Both the position numbers and the translations under genes were made by a program. This document shows, in pieces, positions 7,012 through 13,765 of a stretch of DNA of 14,690 nt. How positions within the stretch are numbered: position 1 is the first letter of the stretch; the number at the start of each line of letters is the position of its first letter. Source of the DNA: a bacterium (GTDB lineage: Bacteria; Desulfobacterota; Binatia; UBA12015); the NCBI GenBank assembly GCA_029976905.1, contig JAPOLW010000035.1, forward strand, positions 1-14,690, read 5' to 3'. Below the pieces are notes generated by a model. The model ran no database searches. It saw nothing but the letters and a program-made list of their open reading frames with translations, and was not told where the DNA came from.

Positions 7012-8219
7012 TCAATTTCGGTAGCGGAGTTGAACCGAACGGCGACGCCTCTCGAGCGTCTCGCGACGCTCGGTGGCTCCGACCACGGGCGTGGTCACCG
7101 GAAGGGCCGCACGGACCTCCGTCAGGGGAACGGTCCGGAACGCAGGCTGCACCACCCGGTCGGGAAAGAGATAGCGAATGCCGATCGTACCGCGCTCGTG
7201 ATGTTCGGGGTCGATCCAGTTGGGAACGCCGGGATCGCGATGCGCGATCACTCCGCGGAACACGCCATCGTCGTCGAGGCGGGCCTGACTGCCGTTGAGA
7301 CTGCTCTGGCGGCCCGCAAATTCCATGCTTTCCCAATACCAGCCCGAGAGTTGCACGCTCCACAGCAGACAGTCGGGTGGCTCGAACTCCACGATCACCG
7401 CCTCCTCGGGGCCGCAGGCGAAGTGGCCAGACCATAGGATTGACCACGCAGGCCAGCATTGCCCTCGAGCGGCTCGGTCATCGTGACCTGGTTTGCCGGC
7501 GTCGCCAGGATGAGTTTGCTCATGTTCTCCCAACTGCGCGCCCCTGCCGAGAGCCACGTCACCAACTCGTCCATCCGGGCCGCGAGAAGATCCGGCTCCA
7601 GGGGGGGCTGGGGATAGGTCGCACCGATCCGTTCGATGTAGATTTCGGCGGGTCGCTCGTTCTCCCAGTCGTTCATGTATTGGCGCAACAGAACGAAAGA
7701 GGCTTCGGGGTCGAGCTTCATCCAGTTGCCCTCGTGCGGTTCGGGCGAGAGGACGATCTCGAAACTTCCATCGGGTTCGCTGCGCAGCTCCCGGCCGTGG
7801 ATCGACGATACGGTTCGCCAGCCCCCGACGTTGCCATCCCCAAAGTGTCCCGTGTTCACCTGGAATTCCAGGTGACACGCGGTGCCTCGACGACCGGCGA
7901 TGCGATAGCTCGCATCGCCTCGCACCCGCGCCCACGAGTAATTGCAATCGGGGTTGTCGAGTCCCCAACTCATCCCGTTTTCGACCATACGGCAGAATTC
8001 CGGGTAATCGGGATCACCGCCCGGGATCGTGACGCGGATCCCCGAGCCCAGAAAGCGAAGAAGGTACCGCCAACCCTCGGCTCGATCCTGTGGCGCGGAC
8101 GGTACGTCGTCGCCCAGCACCAGCGAATCCAGCGCGTCGAGTGCCGCGACGAATTCGCGCCATACCTCTCCCGAAAAGACCCGCTCCTGTCCGCGCTTTC
8201 GCGGCCCGTCACGGTCCAC
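7012..8219 (-). pseudogene. DUF1214 domain protein, interrupted by a one-base frameshift
   Basis: Two overlapping frames together give one DUF1214-family protein of about 402 residues. The N-terminal part (8219 to about 7428) runs from a GTG start through EGWRYLLRFL, GDASYRIAG, LEFQVNTGHFGDGNVGGW and EGNWMKLDPEASFVLLRQY, then diverges after GLRGQSYGL into a short nonsense tail ending at 7395. The C-terminal part continues in another frame from about 7428 as GHFACGPEEAVIVEFEPPDC, then HRDPGVPNWIDP, GTIGIRYLFP and a final TPVVGATERRETLERRRR-like tail, all typical of the family's C-terminus. Restoring one base near 7425-7435 joins them (YGL-GHF). The surroundings show no homopolymer or slippery heptamer, so this is either a real inactivating mutation or an assembly error. 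The GTG at 8219, 10 nt after the preceding stop, is a guess because no good ribosome site is visible. The family's biochemical function is unknown; members occur beside lipid and steroid catabolism genes. Confidence 0.85.
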
Positions 8220-8229
8220 GGCGCCGAAC

Positions 8230-9384
8230 CTAGGGCTTCTCGCTGCCGACGATCCAGGTCGAGAAGTATTGCGACCCGCCGCCGTATGCGTGGCCGAGGG
8301 CTTTTCTCGCACCGTCGATCTGGTGCTCGCCGGCCATGCCCCGCACCTGCAGAGCCGCCTCGGCAAAACGCAGAAGGCCGGAGGCGCCGATCGGGTTCGA
8401 GGAAAGGACGCCGCCCGACATGTTCACCGGGAAGTCGCCGTCGAGTGCCGTCGCGCCGCTCATGGTCATCTCCCATCCCTTGTCCGGCTCGGAGATGAGC
8501 AATCCTTCCATCCACATCGGCTCGAACCAGGCGAAGGGCACATAGATCTCGGCGCAGTCAATCTCCTTGCGCGGGTTGGTGATCCCCGCCTTCGCATAGA
8601 GAGATTTCGCATTGTCGAGCGACGCTTGTGGCATCACCTGATCGCGCCCCGAGAACATGGTGGGCTCACTGCGCATCTCGGTCGCGTGGACCCACGCCGG
8701 ATTGGAACAGCGTGCGGCGAGCTTTTCGTTGGTCAGGACCATGGCACACGCACCATCCGAAGAAGGACAGGTCTCGAGATACCGGATCGGGTCCCACAAC
8801 ATCGGGGACTCCCGCACCATGTCCTCGGTGATGTCCTCCATGTGCAGATGCGCGTACGGGTTCTTGAGCGCATTCAGACGGTCCTTGACCGCCACCCGGA
8901 TCCCGGCGTCTTCGGGGCAATTGGAGCGCGTGATGTAGCCACGGACGAGGGGGGCAAAATATCCACCGGCACCGACCACCGTCGCGACCGAGAAGGGCAT
9001 CGAGATGGTGAGCGCCCACGTCGCATTGGATTCGGACTGCTTCTCGTAGGCAACGCAGAGAACGCGATCGTGAATGCCCGCCTGCACCAGGCTTGCTGCA
9101 ACCACGCCGGTCGAGCCCCCGACGCTGCCGGCGGTGTGGACGCGCAACATCGGCTTGTAGGCTCCCCCGACGGCGTCGTTCAGGAAGAGCTCGGGCATCA
9201 TCACGCCCTCGAACATGTCGGGGGCCTTGCCGATGACGACGGCGTCGATGTCCTTCCAGGTGCATTCCGCATCCTCGAGGGCACGTTCGGCCGCCTCCCG
9301 GATGAGGCCTGGCTGCGAGACGTCGATACGCTTGGCGGCGTGGTGGGTCTGTCCGATGCCGACGACGGCGGTGAGCTCGGCCAT
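8230..9384 (-). CDS. Thiolase-superfamily lipid-transfer-like protein (Ltp/SCP2 type), lacking the classical nucleophile Cys
   Basis: A 384-residue thiolase fold protein of normal length for the SCP2-thiolase/Ltp group, opening VVGIGQTHHAAKR. Where thiolases carry the nucleophilic Cys, this protein reads HTAGSVGGSTG (83-93), giving Ser87. The usual GHPxGATG motif reads SNPIGASG (329-336), with Asn330 for His. The C-terminal CxGGG motif reads AYGGGSQY (366-373). These changes argue against ordinary Claisen thiolysis. They resemble Ltp2, the steroid side-chain aldolase that pairs with the DUF35 domain of ChsH2 and uses tyrosines; Tyr367 and Tyr373 are candidates here by position only. The ATG at 9384 has GGAAGGAAA upstream and starts 2 nt after the companion thiolase-like gene. 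It may form a heteromer with that neighbour and the DUF35 proteins. Retro-aldol or decarboxylative C-C cleavage of a CoA ester is the best guess. Confidence 0.95.
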   Translation of the reverse strand: MAELTAVVGIGQTHHAAKRIDVSQPGLIREAAERALEDAECTWKDIDAVVIGKAPDMFEGVMMPELFLNDAVGGAYKPMLRVHTAGSVGGSTGVVAASLVQAGIHDRVLCVAYEKQSESNATWALTISMPFSVATVVGAGGYFAPLVRGYITRSNCPEDAGIRVAVKDRLNALKNPYAHLHMEDITEDMVRESPMLWDPIRYLETCPSSDGACAMVLTNEKLAARCSNPAWVHATEMRSEPTMFSGRDQVMPQASLDNAKSLYAKAGITNPRKEIDCAEIYVPFAWFEPMWMEGLLISEPDKGWEMTMSGATALDGDFPVNMSGGVLSSNPIGASGLLRFAEAALQVRGMAGEHQIDGARKALGHAYGGGSQYFSTWIVGSEKP

Positions 9385-9386
9385 GA

Positions 9387-10442
9387 TCAGTTTCCTTCCA
9401 GGACGCAGACGAGATTCTGTTGCAGGCAGGGGCCCGAGGTCGCGTGAGCGACGGCCCGATCGGCGCTGCCGTTCCAGATGCAGGCGGCCGCCTCGCCGAT
9501 GCGCGAGAGCCCGACCGCCATGAGCGGGTTGCCGGCCATGGCGCCGCCCGACGGGTTGACGGTCGTCTGGGCGTCCAATCCCAGCGCCCGCTCGACGAGG
9601 ATCTCCTGGTGGGAGAAAGGAGCAGCGAGTTCAGCCACGTCGACCTTGCCTCCGGCAACCCCCGCCTTCTGTGCGGCCATCTCGGTCGAACGGGAGCGCG
9701 TGAGATCTCGCACGTTCATGTCCAGAGGCTCGCAGATGTGCGCGATGCCACGGATCCAGGCTGGACGATCGCAATAGTCCTTGGCGCGATCCCCTGCGAC
9801 GAGCAAAACCGCGGACGCACCATCCGAGACCGGCGAGCAATCGTGCTTGCGCAGGGGATTGGCGATGTAGGGTTCGGCGAGGATCTGCTCGGGGCTGAAG
9901 TCACCCTTCACCTGGGCGTAGGGGTTGTTCTTGGCGTGGCGGCGATCGCGACCGGCCGCCTCGGCCATGTCCCTTTCGGTGAGGGTGCCTCCCTCGAGGC
10001 AAAGCCGGGCCTGCAGGGCGGCGAGGCTGATCGCATCGGGCCACAGCGGCGTCTGGGTGTAGGGGTCGAGCTGCAAAGCCATCGTAAGCGGCAGATCCCC
10101 CATCGACGGCTTGCCAAACCCGTAGACCAGCGCGACCTCGGCGTAACCCATCTGGATCTTCGCCCACGCCTCGTAGAGGGCCCAGGCCCCGTCCATCTCG
10201 ACGTGACTTTCACAGACGGGGGGCCAGGCTCCGACGGCGTCGAGTCCCATCACGAAGGCGAATGGGGCCCCGGCGAGGTAATCGCTCGATCCCGAGCAGA
10301 CGAAATCGACGTCTTCGTTCCCGAGATTCGTCTTCTGCCTCAGTTCGTGGATGACCGGAATGACGATTTCCGTGTCGTTCAGATCCATCTCACGCCGCTT
10401 CGACTCGGATTGCGTGAAGGCGACGACGGCGACGTCCCGCAT
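9387..10442 (-). CDS. Second thiolase-superfamily (Ltp-like) protein, divergent active site
   Basis: A 351-residue protein starting MRDVAVVAFTQSESKRREMD and related to SCP2-type thiolases. The nucleophile region reads SHVEMDGAWAL (79-89), with Glu82 about where Cys would lie. The GHP motif is GNPLMAVG (304-311), and the C-terminal Cys region reads SGPCLQQN (336-343), keeping a Cys (339) but not the GGG. It therefore also lacks the classical Cys-His-Cys set and differs from its neighbour, suggesting a catalytic/structural division of labour in a hetero-oligomer. An ATG upstream at 10814 would add 124 residues running antisense-like through the DUF35 gene; the ATG at 10442, overlapping the DUF35 stop by 1 nt (TGATG), is preferred. 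Tandem Ltp-like genes directly after DUF35 genes match the ltp3/ltp4 arrangement in actinobacteria. No assay-level function can be assigned. Confidence 0.94.
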   Translation of the reverse strand: MRDVAVVAFTQSESKRREMDLNDTEIVIPVIHELRQKTNLGNEDVDFVCSGSSDYLAGAPFAFVMGLDAVGAWPPVCESHVEMDGAWALYEAWAKIQMGYAEVALVYGFGKPSMGDLPLTMALQLDPYTQTPLWPDAISLAALQARLCLEGGTLTERDMAEAAGRDRRHAKNNPYAQVKGDFSPEQILAEPYIANPLRKHDCSPVSDGASAVLLVAGDRAKDYCDRPAWIRGIAHICEPLDMNVRDLTRSRSTEMAAQKAGVAGGKVDVAELAAPFSHQEILVERALGLDAQTTVNPSGGAMAGNPLMAVGLSRIGEAAACIWNGSADRAVAHATSGPCLQQNLVCVLEGN

Positions 10443-10948
10443 CAGATGTGCTCCTTGTAGGAATCGTAGGAGGCGTCGGGCTCGCCGCTGGGCTCGAAGT
10501 AGAGAATGTTCGCGACCGACTCCTCCCATTCGTCCTTCGGCTTCCACACCGCCTTTACTCGCATCCCCATGTGGACCTCCTCGAGCTCGCAGTTGCCGAG
10601 GAGGTGCATCAGGATCGTATCCGCGCCATCGAGCAGAACCTGTACTGTGACGAAGGGTACGTCGAGCGGTACCGCGTCGGAGGGGATACGGACGATGGAG
10701 AACGTGACGAGGGTTCCGTGATCCGACAACTCCACCGGCTCCCCCTCGATCGGAACGCCGTGTTGGGGGCAGGAACCACGGCTGGGGAAGTAGACCCGGC
10801 CGTCGACCGGACAACGCTGGCCGATCAGCTTTCCCTCCTTCATCGCGCGAAGAAAACGCGACGCGGATCGGCCGGCGGAATATTTATACTCGAGCTGCAC
10901 CGGGGTCCGGATCAACTCGACGGCGCCGTTCTTGGCTTCCTCACTCAT
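10442..10948 (-). CDS. DUF35 OB-fold protein with reduced zinc-ribbon (acyl-CoA associated)
   Basis: A 168-residue protein with the usual DUF35 layout: N-terminal helix (SASRFLRAMKEGKLIGQRC, 28-46), rubredoxin-like zinc ribbon, then an OB-fold (about 70-150) with VPFVTVQVLLDGADTILMHL (97-116) and GMRVKAVW (128-135). The ribbon normally has two CxxC knuckles; here they are Cys46-PV-Asp49 and Cys60-PQ-His63, so the site would be Cys2/Asp/His if it binds metal. DUF35 proteins bind CoA esters and act as obligate partners of thiolase-like enzymes. It lies in the middle of the operon: its ATG follows GAGGGAAC 9 nt after the first DUF35 gene, and its stop overlaps the start of the Ltp-like gene by 1 nt, which supports co-synthesis and complex formation. 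Confidence 0.93.
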   Translation of the reverse strand: MSEEAKNGAVELIRTPVQLEYKYSAGRSASRFLRAMKEGKLIGQRCPVDGRVYFPSRGSCPQHGVPIEGEPVELSDHGTLVTFSIVRIPSDAVPLDVPFVTVQVLLDGADTILMHLLGNCELEEVHMGMRVKAVWKPKDEWEESVANILYFEPSGEPDASYDSYKEHI

Positions 10949-10957
10949 GACGTTCCC

Positions 10958-11401
10958 TCACGCCGGCTCGAAGCAGGCGATGTCCTTGATCGAGCCGGTC
11001 GCCTCACTGGCCCAGCGCACCCGGACGCGCATGCCCGTCTTCATCGCCTCCTCGGCACCGGCATCGACCACGTGCAGAAACGGCGTATCCGCGCCGTCGA
11101 GCTGGACCAGCGCGTAGGCGAAAGGCGTATCCAGAGGCTGCTGTCTTCGGGGCCTGGGCACCCAGGACCAGGTCTTCACCACGCCGGTATCGGCGACCTC
11201 GACCAACTCGTCGAGCGACTCGCTGGTATCGGGATCGTACTCCTTGGGCGGAAACAGCACCGTGCCGTCCTTGCGCTTCACACCGAAGAGCTGGTGGTCG
11301 CGCAGGCCCGTGAAGAACCGTGACAGCACCGGCCCCAACGATCTTTTGTACGTGTAATCCAGGATGTGCGGGGCGATGAGGGATCCTTCATCGACACTCA
11401 T
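10958..11401 (-). CDS. DUF35 OB-fold protein without zinc ligands
   Basis: A 147-residue DUF35 homologue and the first gene of the leftward operon. It has the same plan as its neighbour: a LSRFFTGLRDHQLFGVKRKDG helix-ribbon region (about 26-46) and an OB-fold with DTPFAYALVQLDGADTPFLH (91-110) and GMRVRVRW (123-130). The positions of the two zinc knuckles read KRKDG (42-46) and DPDT (56-59); the only Cys in the protein is residue 143. It therefore cannot bind zinc through the ribbon and may be a structural subunit that pairs with the other DUF35 protein, each serving one of the two Ltp-like proteins. The start at 11401 has GAGGA (11408-11412) 6 nt upstream. Family assignment is firm; the partner model is inference. 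Confidence 0.92.
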   Translation of the reverse strand: MSVDEGSLIAPHILDYTYKRSLGPVLSRFFTGLRDHQLFGVKRKDGTVLFPPKEYDPDTSESLDELVEVADTGVVKTWSWVPRPRRQQPLDTPFAYALVQLDGADTPFLHVVDAGAEEAMKTGMRVRVRWASEATGSIKDIACFEPA

Positions 11402-11578
11402 TTCGCGTCCTCGTCTTTTTCACCATGGCCGGACACCGCCATGGCGCCCGGCAGCCGGGAATCAAGCAAACCCCCGCGGTGCTGTCCACGAGCCGACATC
11501 TTGCGGGGACGGCCACAATGGTTGTAGTGCATCGCAACGCCACGGGCGCCGCAGACACCCGCAGAGAAAGGATTCACC
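11402..11578. promoter_or_regulatory. Divergent promoter region between the DUF35/Ltp operon and the MaoC operon
   Basis: A 177-bp spacer from which both gene sets are transcribed outward. It holds an inverted repeat at 11423-11444 and a smaller one (ACAA-TGG-TTGT, 11515-11525). For the rightward operon a weak sigma-70-like pair is possible (TTGCGG at 11501, TGTAGT at 11523, 16-nt spacer), but the match is poor. The shared location suggests the two operons could be co-regulated. Confidence 0.5.
11423..11444. promoter_or_regulatory. Candidate operator: CCATGGC inverted repeat
   Basis: Two 7-bp arms, CCATGGC (11423-11429) and GCCATGG (11438-11444), are perfect inverted repeats separated by 8 nt, giving a centre spacing of about 15 bp. 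Each arm also contains the palindrome CCATGG. The site is 21 bp upstream of the DUF35 start codon, a suitable place for a dimeric repressor such as a TetR-type regulator. No regulator gene is present in the window, so the assignment rests on symmetry alone. Confidence 0.3.
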
Positions 11579-12415
11579 ATGCCGATCGACCCCAATGCCG
11601 TTGGCGCGCAGGGATCGCCCACCCGTCACCGCTGGACCTCCCGGGATACCCTCCTGTACTCGCTGGGCGTCGGGGCCGGGACCGAAGAACTCGCCTTCAC
11701 CACCGAGAATACCAAGGACACCCCGCAGCGGGTCTTCCCGACCTTCGCCGTGATCGCCGGCATGGGCGGCCTGCCCTTCGACAAGATCGGCAGCTTCAAT
11801 CCAGCGATGCTCGTCCACGGCGAGCAGGGGATCGAACTCCTCCAGGAAATCCCCGCCGAAGGCGAGGTCGAGACCACCGGCAAGATCACGGCGATCTGGG
11901 ACAAGGGCAAGGGAGCCGTCGTCGAGATGGCGTGCGAGTCGACCGACGTTGCCACGGGCAAACCGATGCTCCGCACCCGCTTCTCCGCGTTCATCCGTGG
12001 CGAAGGGGGTTTTGGCGGGGAACGCGGTCCCTCGGCGAGTGCCGAGATGCCGTCGCGGGCCCCCGATCACGAGGTGACCTACCAGACGTCGCCCGACCAG
12101 GCGCTCGTCTACCGGCTCTCGGGCGACCGCAACCCACTGCACTCCGACCCGTCGTTCGCGGCCATGGGCGGATTCGACCGGCCCATCCTGCACGGGCTCT
12201 GCACCTATGGGTTCACCGGACGGGCACTGCTGCACACCCTTTGCGATGGGGACCCGAGCCGCTTCCGGTCCATGGACGGCCGCTTCTCGAAGCCGGTCTT
12301 TCCGGGCGAGGCGCTCACCGTCTCGGTGTGGGTCGACGGGAAGGAGTGCACCTTCCAGACGCGCAATCCAGCGGGTGACGTCGTACTCGACCAGGGGAAG
12401 ATGCGCCTGGCCTGA
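11579..12415 (+). CDS. MaoC-like (R)-specific enoyl-CoA hydratase (double hot-dog)
   Basis: A 278-residue protein with two hot-dog domains. The N-terminal half (about 20-140) is the non-catalytic MaoC-type domain (RVFPTFAVIAGMGGLPFD, and NPAMLVHGEQ at 74-83). The C-terminal half carries the hydratase-2 motif YRLSGDRNPLHSDP (178-191), with catalytic Asp183 and His188 at the same 5-residue spacing as in human hydratase 2, followed by RPILHGLCTYGF. This layout matches the hydratase part of MFE-2 and fungal/bacterial 2-enoyl-CoA hydratase 2. It would hydrate a trans-2-enoyl-CoA to the (3R)-hydroxyacyl-CoA, the substrate of the MFE-2-like SDR at the left edge. The ATG at 11579 has AAAGGA about 7 nt upstream. 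It is the first gene of the rightward set. Confidence 0.95.
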   Translation: MPIDPNAVGAQGSPTRHRWTSRDTLLYSLGVGAGTEELAFTTENTKDTPQRVFPTFAVIAGMGGLPFDKIGSFNPAMLVHGEQGIELLQEIPAEGEVETTGKITAIWDKGKGAVVEMACESTDVATGKPMLRTRFSAFIRGEGGFGGERGPSASAEMPSRAPDHEVTYQTSPDQALVYRLSGDRNPLHSDPSFAAMGGFDRPILHGLCTYGFTGRALLHTLCDGDPSRFRSMDGRFSKPVFPGEALTVSVWVDGKECTFQTRNPAGDVVLDQGKMRLA

Positions 12416-12419
12416 ACGA

Positions 12420-12442
12420 GCGCGCGGGCACCGTCCGCGCGC
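12420..12442 (+). other. GC-rich hairpin downstream of the MaoC gene
   Basis: A perfect 8-bp stem (12420-12427 with 12435-12442) has a 7-nt loop and begins 4 nt after the MaoC stop. No T-run follows, so an intrinsic terminator is unlikely. It may attenuate, stabilise or process the transcript between the hydratase and the downstream TIM-barrel gene. Confidence 0.4.
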
Positions 12443-12488
12443 AGGGACTCCGACCCCGAGTAGCGGCGCGCTCTCCCTCCCCAGCGCC

Positions 12489-12495
12489 GAGGAGG
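12489..12495 (+). promoter_or_regulatory. Strong ribosome binding site GAGGAGG
   Basis: GAGGAGG lies 8 nt before the ATG at 12504. It decides the start of the TIM-barrel gene, whose reading frame is open far upstream into the MaoC gene. Confidence 0.8.
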
Positions 12496-12503
12496 TTCAG
12501 CAG

Positions 12504-13745
12504 ATGTCCGTCACCGCCTTCGAGCCTGCCTTCATGCCGGTGGGCGTGCTCACCGCGGCGCTCCAGGAATTGACCCCACGCGACGTGCGCGACCCCGACC
12601 CCGACCGGGCGATCGAAGACTGGCTCGCCTATGCGGCCGAACTCGGTGCCGACGAGATCCAGCTCTCCGCGGCACTACACCCCGACGAGGCCGACGTGCC
12701 CGCCGAGGCGATGCTCGACCCGGTCGCGAACACCCTCGATCTGCGCACCCCCTTCGATTCCGAACGGGCGCGACGCGTGCGCGACGCCGTCGAGGCGACC
12801 GGGGTGGGCATTGCCGACCTGGGGTATTTCGACAACATGCTGCACGCCGATCCGGCGACGCGGCGCAAAAAACACGATTTCATGCTCCGGGTCTTCGATG
12901 CCGCCGCGCTGCTCGGCGTGCGCGCGGTCTGCGGCTTCATCGGCAAACATCCGGGAAAGACCGTCCAGGAGAATCTCGCCGACTTCGAGGAAGGTTTCGT
13001 GCCCCTCCTCCACGAGGCCCGGAGCCGCGAACTCGAATACCGCATCGAGCAATGCCCCATGCCCGGCTGGACGCTCGACGACTCCTTCCACAACAACATC
13101 GGCTACACGCCTGGAACCTGGATCGCGCTGCACCAGATCTGCGAGCGACACGGGGTCGGCGACCAACTGCGCGTCCACTACGACCCTTCACACGCGATCC
13201 TCATGGGGCAGGACACCCGCTCCATCTTCCAGTTCCTCAAGGACGAGGGTTATGCCTTCCTCATCTCGGGCTTCCACGTAAAGGGGCAAGTGATCGACCC
13301 GAAGGGGCTGGCGGCGTGGGGATATGGCGGCCAGACGATCGACCGGGGCGACTACGTCGATGGCCATCCTGCCGACGACCCGGCCGCCCGTGCGAACGCC
13401 TGGAAGAAGCAACTCAGTCTCTGCGAGCACGAGCTTCCGGGCACCGCCCGCCACGATCCACTCGCCTATCTGCAGAACCGCACGGTGGACTGGCTCGATC
13501 ACCAACTCGCAGCGCGCGAACTCCTCGATCTCGACGTGCGCAACACGCCGCTGATCGTGGAGCACGAGTACACGGCCGCGCGCGTGCAGGACCGGGACCG
13601 ACTGAAGCCGATCCTGCAGGGATCGATTGCCTTCACCCGCCGCATCGACGAGGCCGCCGCCTGCATGTTCGCGCTGCAGAACGAGGTTCTCGCCGGCCAG
13701 GGCATCCCCGTTCAGGGCGTCGGCCGCAAGGCCTACTCCACCTGA
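12504..13745 (+). CDS. Sugar phosphate isomerase/epimerase-like TIM-barrel protein (xylose isomerase-like)
   Basis: A 413-residue member of the xylose isomerase-like/AP endonuclease 2 TIM-barrel superfamily. It has an early strand with the ELGADEIQLSA segment (46-56), RAVCGFIGKHPGKT (140-153), then likely metal ligands in the usual order: Glu182 (RIEQCPMPGW), Asp227 (VHYDPSH), His258 (GFHVKG) and Glu353 (IVEHEYTA). It is longer than typical 270-300-residue members, with an insert around 260-345. Enzymes of this group isomerise or epimerise sugars, keto-sugars or inositols using a divalent metal. The upstream frame is open, but the ATG at 12504 with GAGGAGG is the clear start. An 88-nt gap separates it from MaoC, and the Gfo/Idh/MocA gene follows after 20 nt. 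That pairing is common in sugar or inositol catabolism and keto-glycoside cleavage. Fold is certain, substrate unknown. Confidence 0.92.
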   Translation: MSVTAFEPAFMPVGVLTAALQELTPRDVRDPDPDRAIEDWLAYAAELGADEIQLSAALHPDEADVPAEAMLDPVANTLDLRTPFDSERARRVRDAVEATGVGIADLGYFDNMLHADPATRRKKHDFMLRVFDAAALLGVRAVCGFIGKHPGKTVQENLADFEEGFVPLLHEARSRELEYRIEQCPMPGWTLDDSFHNNIGYTPGTWIALHQICERHGVGDQLRVHYDPSHAILMGQDTRSIFQFLKDEGYAFLISGFHVKGQVIDPKGLAAWGYGGQTIDRGDYVDGHPADDPAARANAWKKQLSLCEHELPGTARHDPLAYLQNRTVDWLDHQLAARELLDLDVRNTPLIVEHEYTAARVQDRDRLKPILQGSIAFTRRIDEAAACMFALQNEVLAGQGIPVQGVGRKAYST

Positions 13746-13765
13746 AGCCGGATGGGGGAGATCGA

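Noticed and set aside
4966..7437. Very long open frame (823 codons) on the plus strand
   Set aside because: It runs antisense through the RTX and sulfotransferase genes; its product is Arg/Gly-rich with no recognisable domain, while the minus-strand frames show clear families. It is a by-product of high GC.
7415..7440. Programmed -1 ribosomal frameshift in the DUF1214 gene
   Set aside because: No X-XXY-YYZ slippery heptamer and no clear downstream pseudoknot; mutation or assembly error is simpler.
8029..9447. Long plus-strand open frame over the first Ltp-like gene
   Set aside because: Antisense shadow; the minus-strand frame has unmistakable thiolase-superfamily motifs.
10443..10814. 124-residue N-terminal extension of the second Ltp-like protein
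   Set aside because: It overlaps the DUF35 gene in another frame and contains no thiolase sequence; the TGATG junction at 10442 gives a natural start.
11425..12378. Alternative plus-strand frame over the MaoC gene
   Set aside because: Arg/Gly/Pro-rich, out of frame with the MaoC hydratase motif, and lacks domain features.
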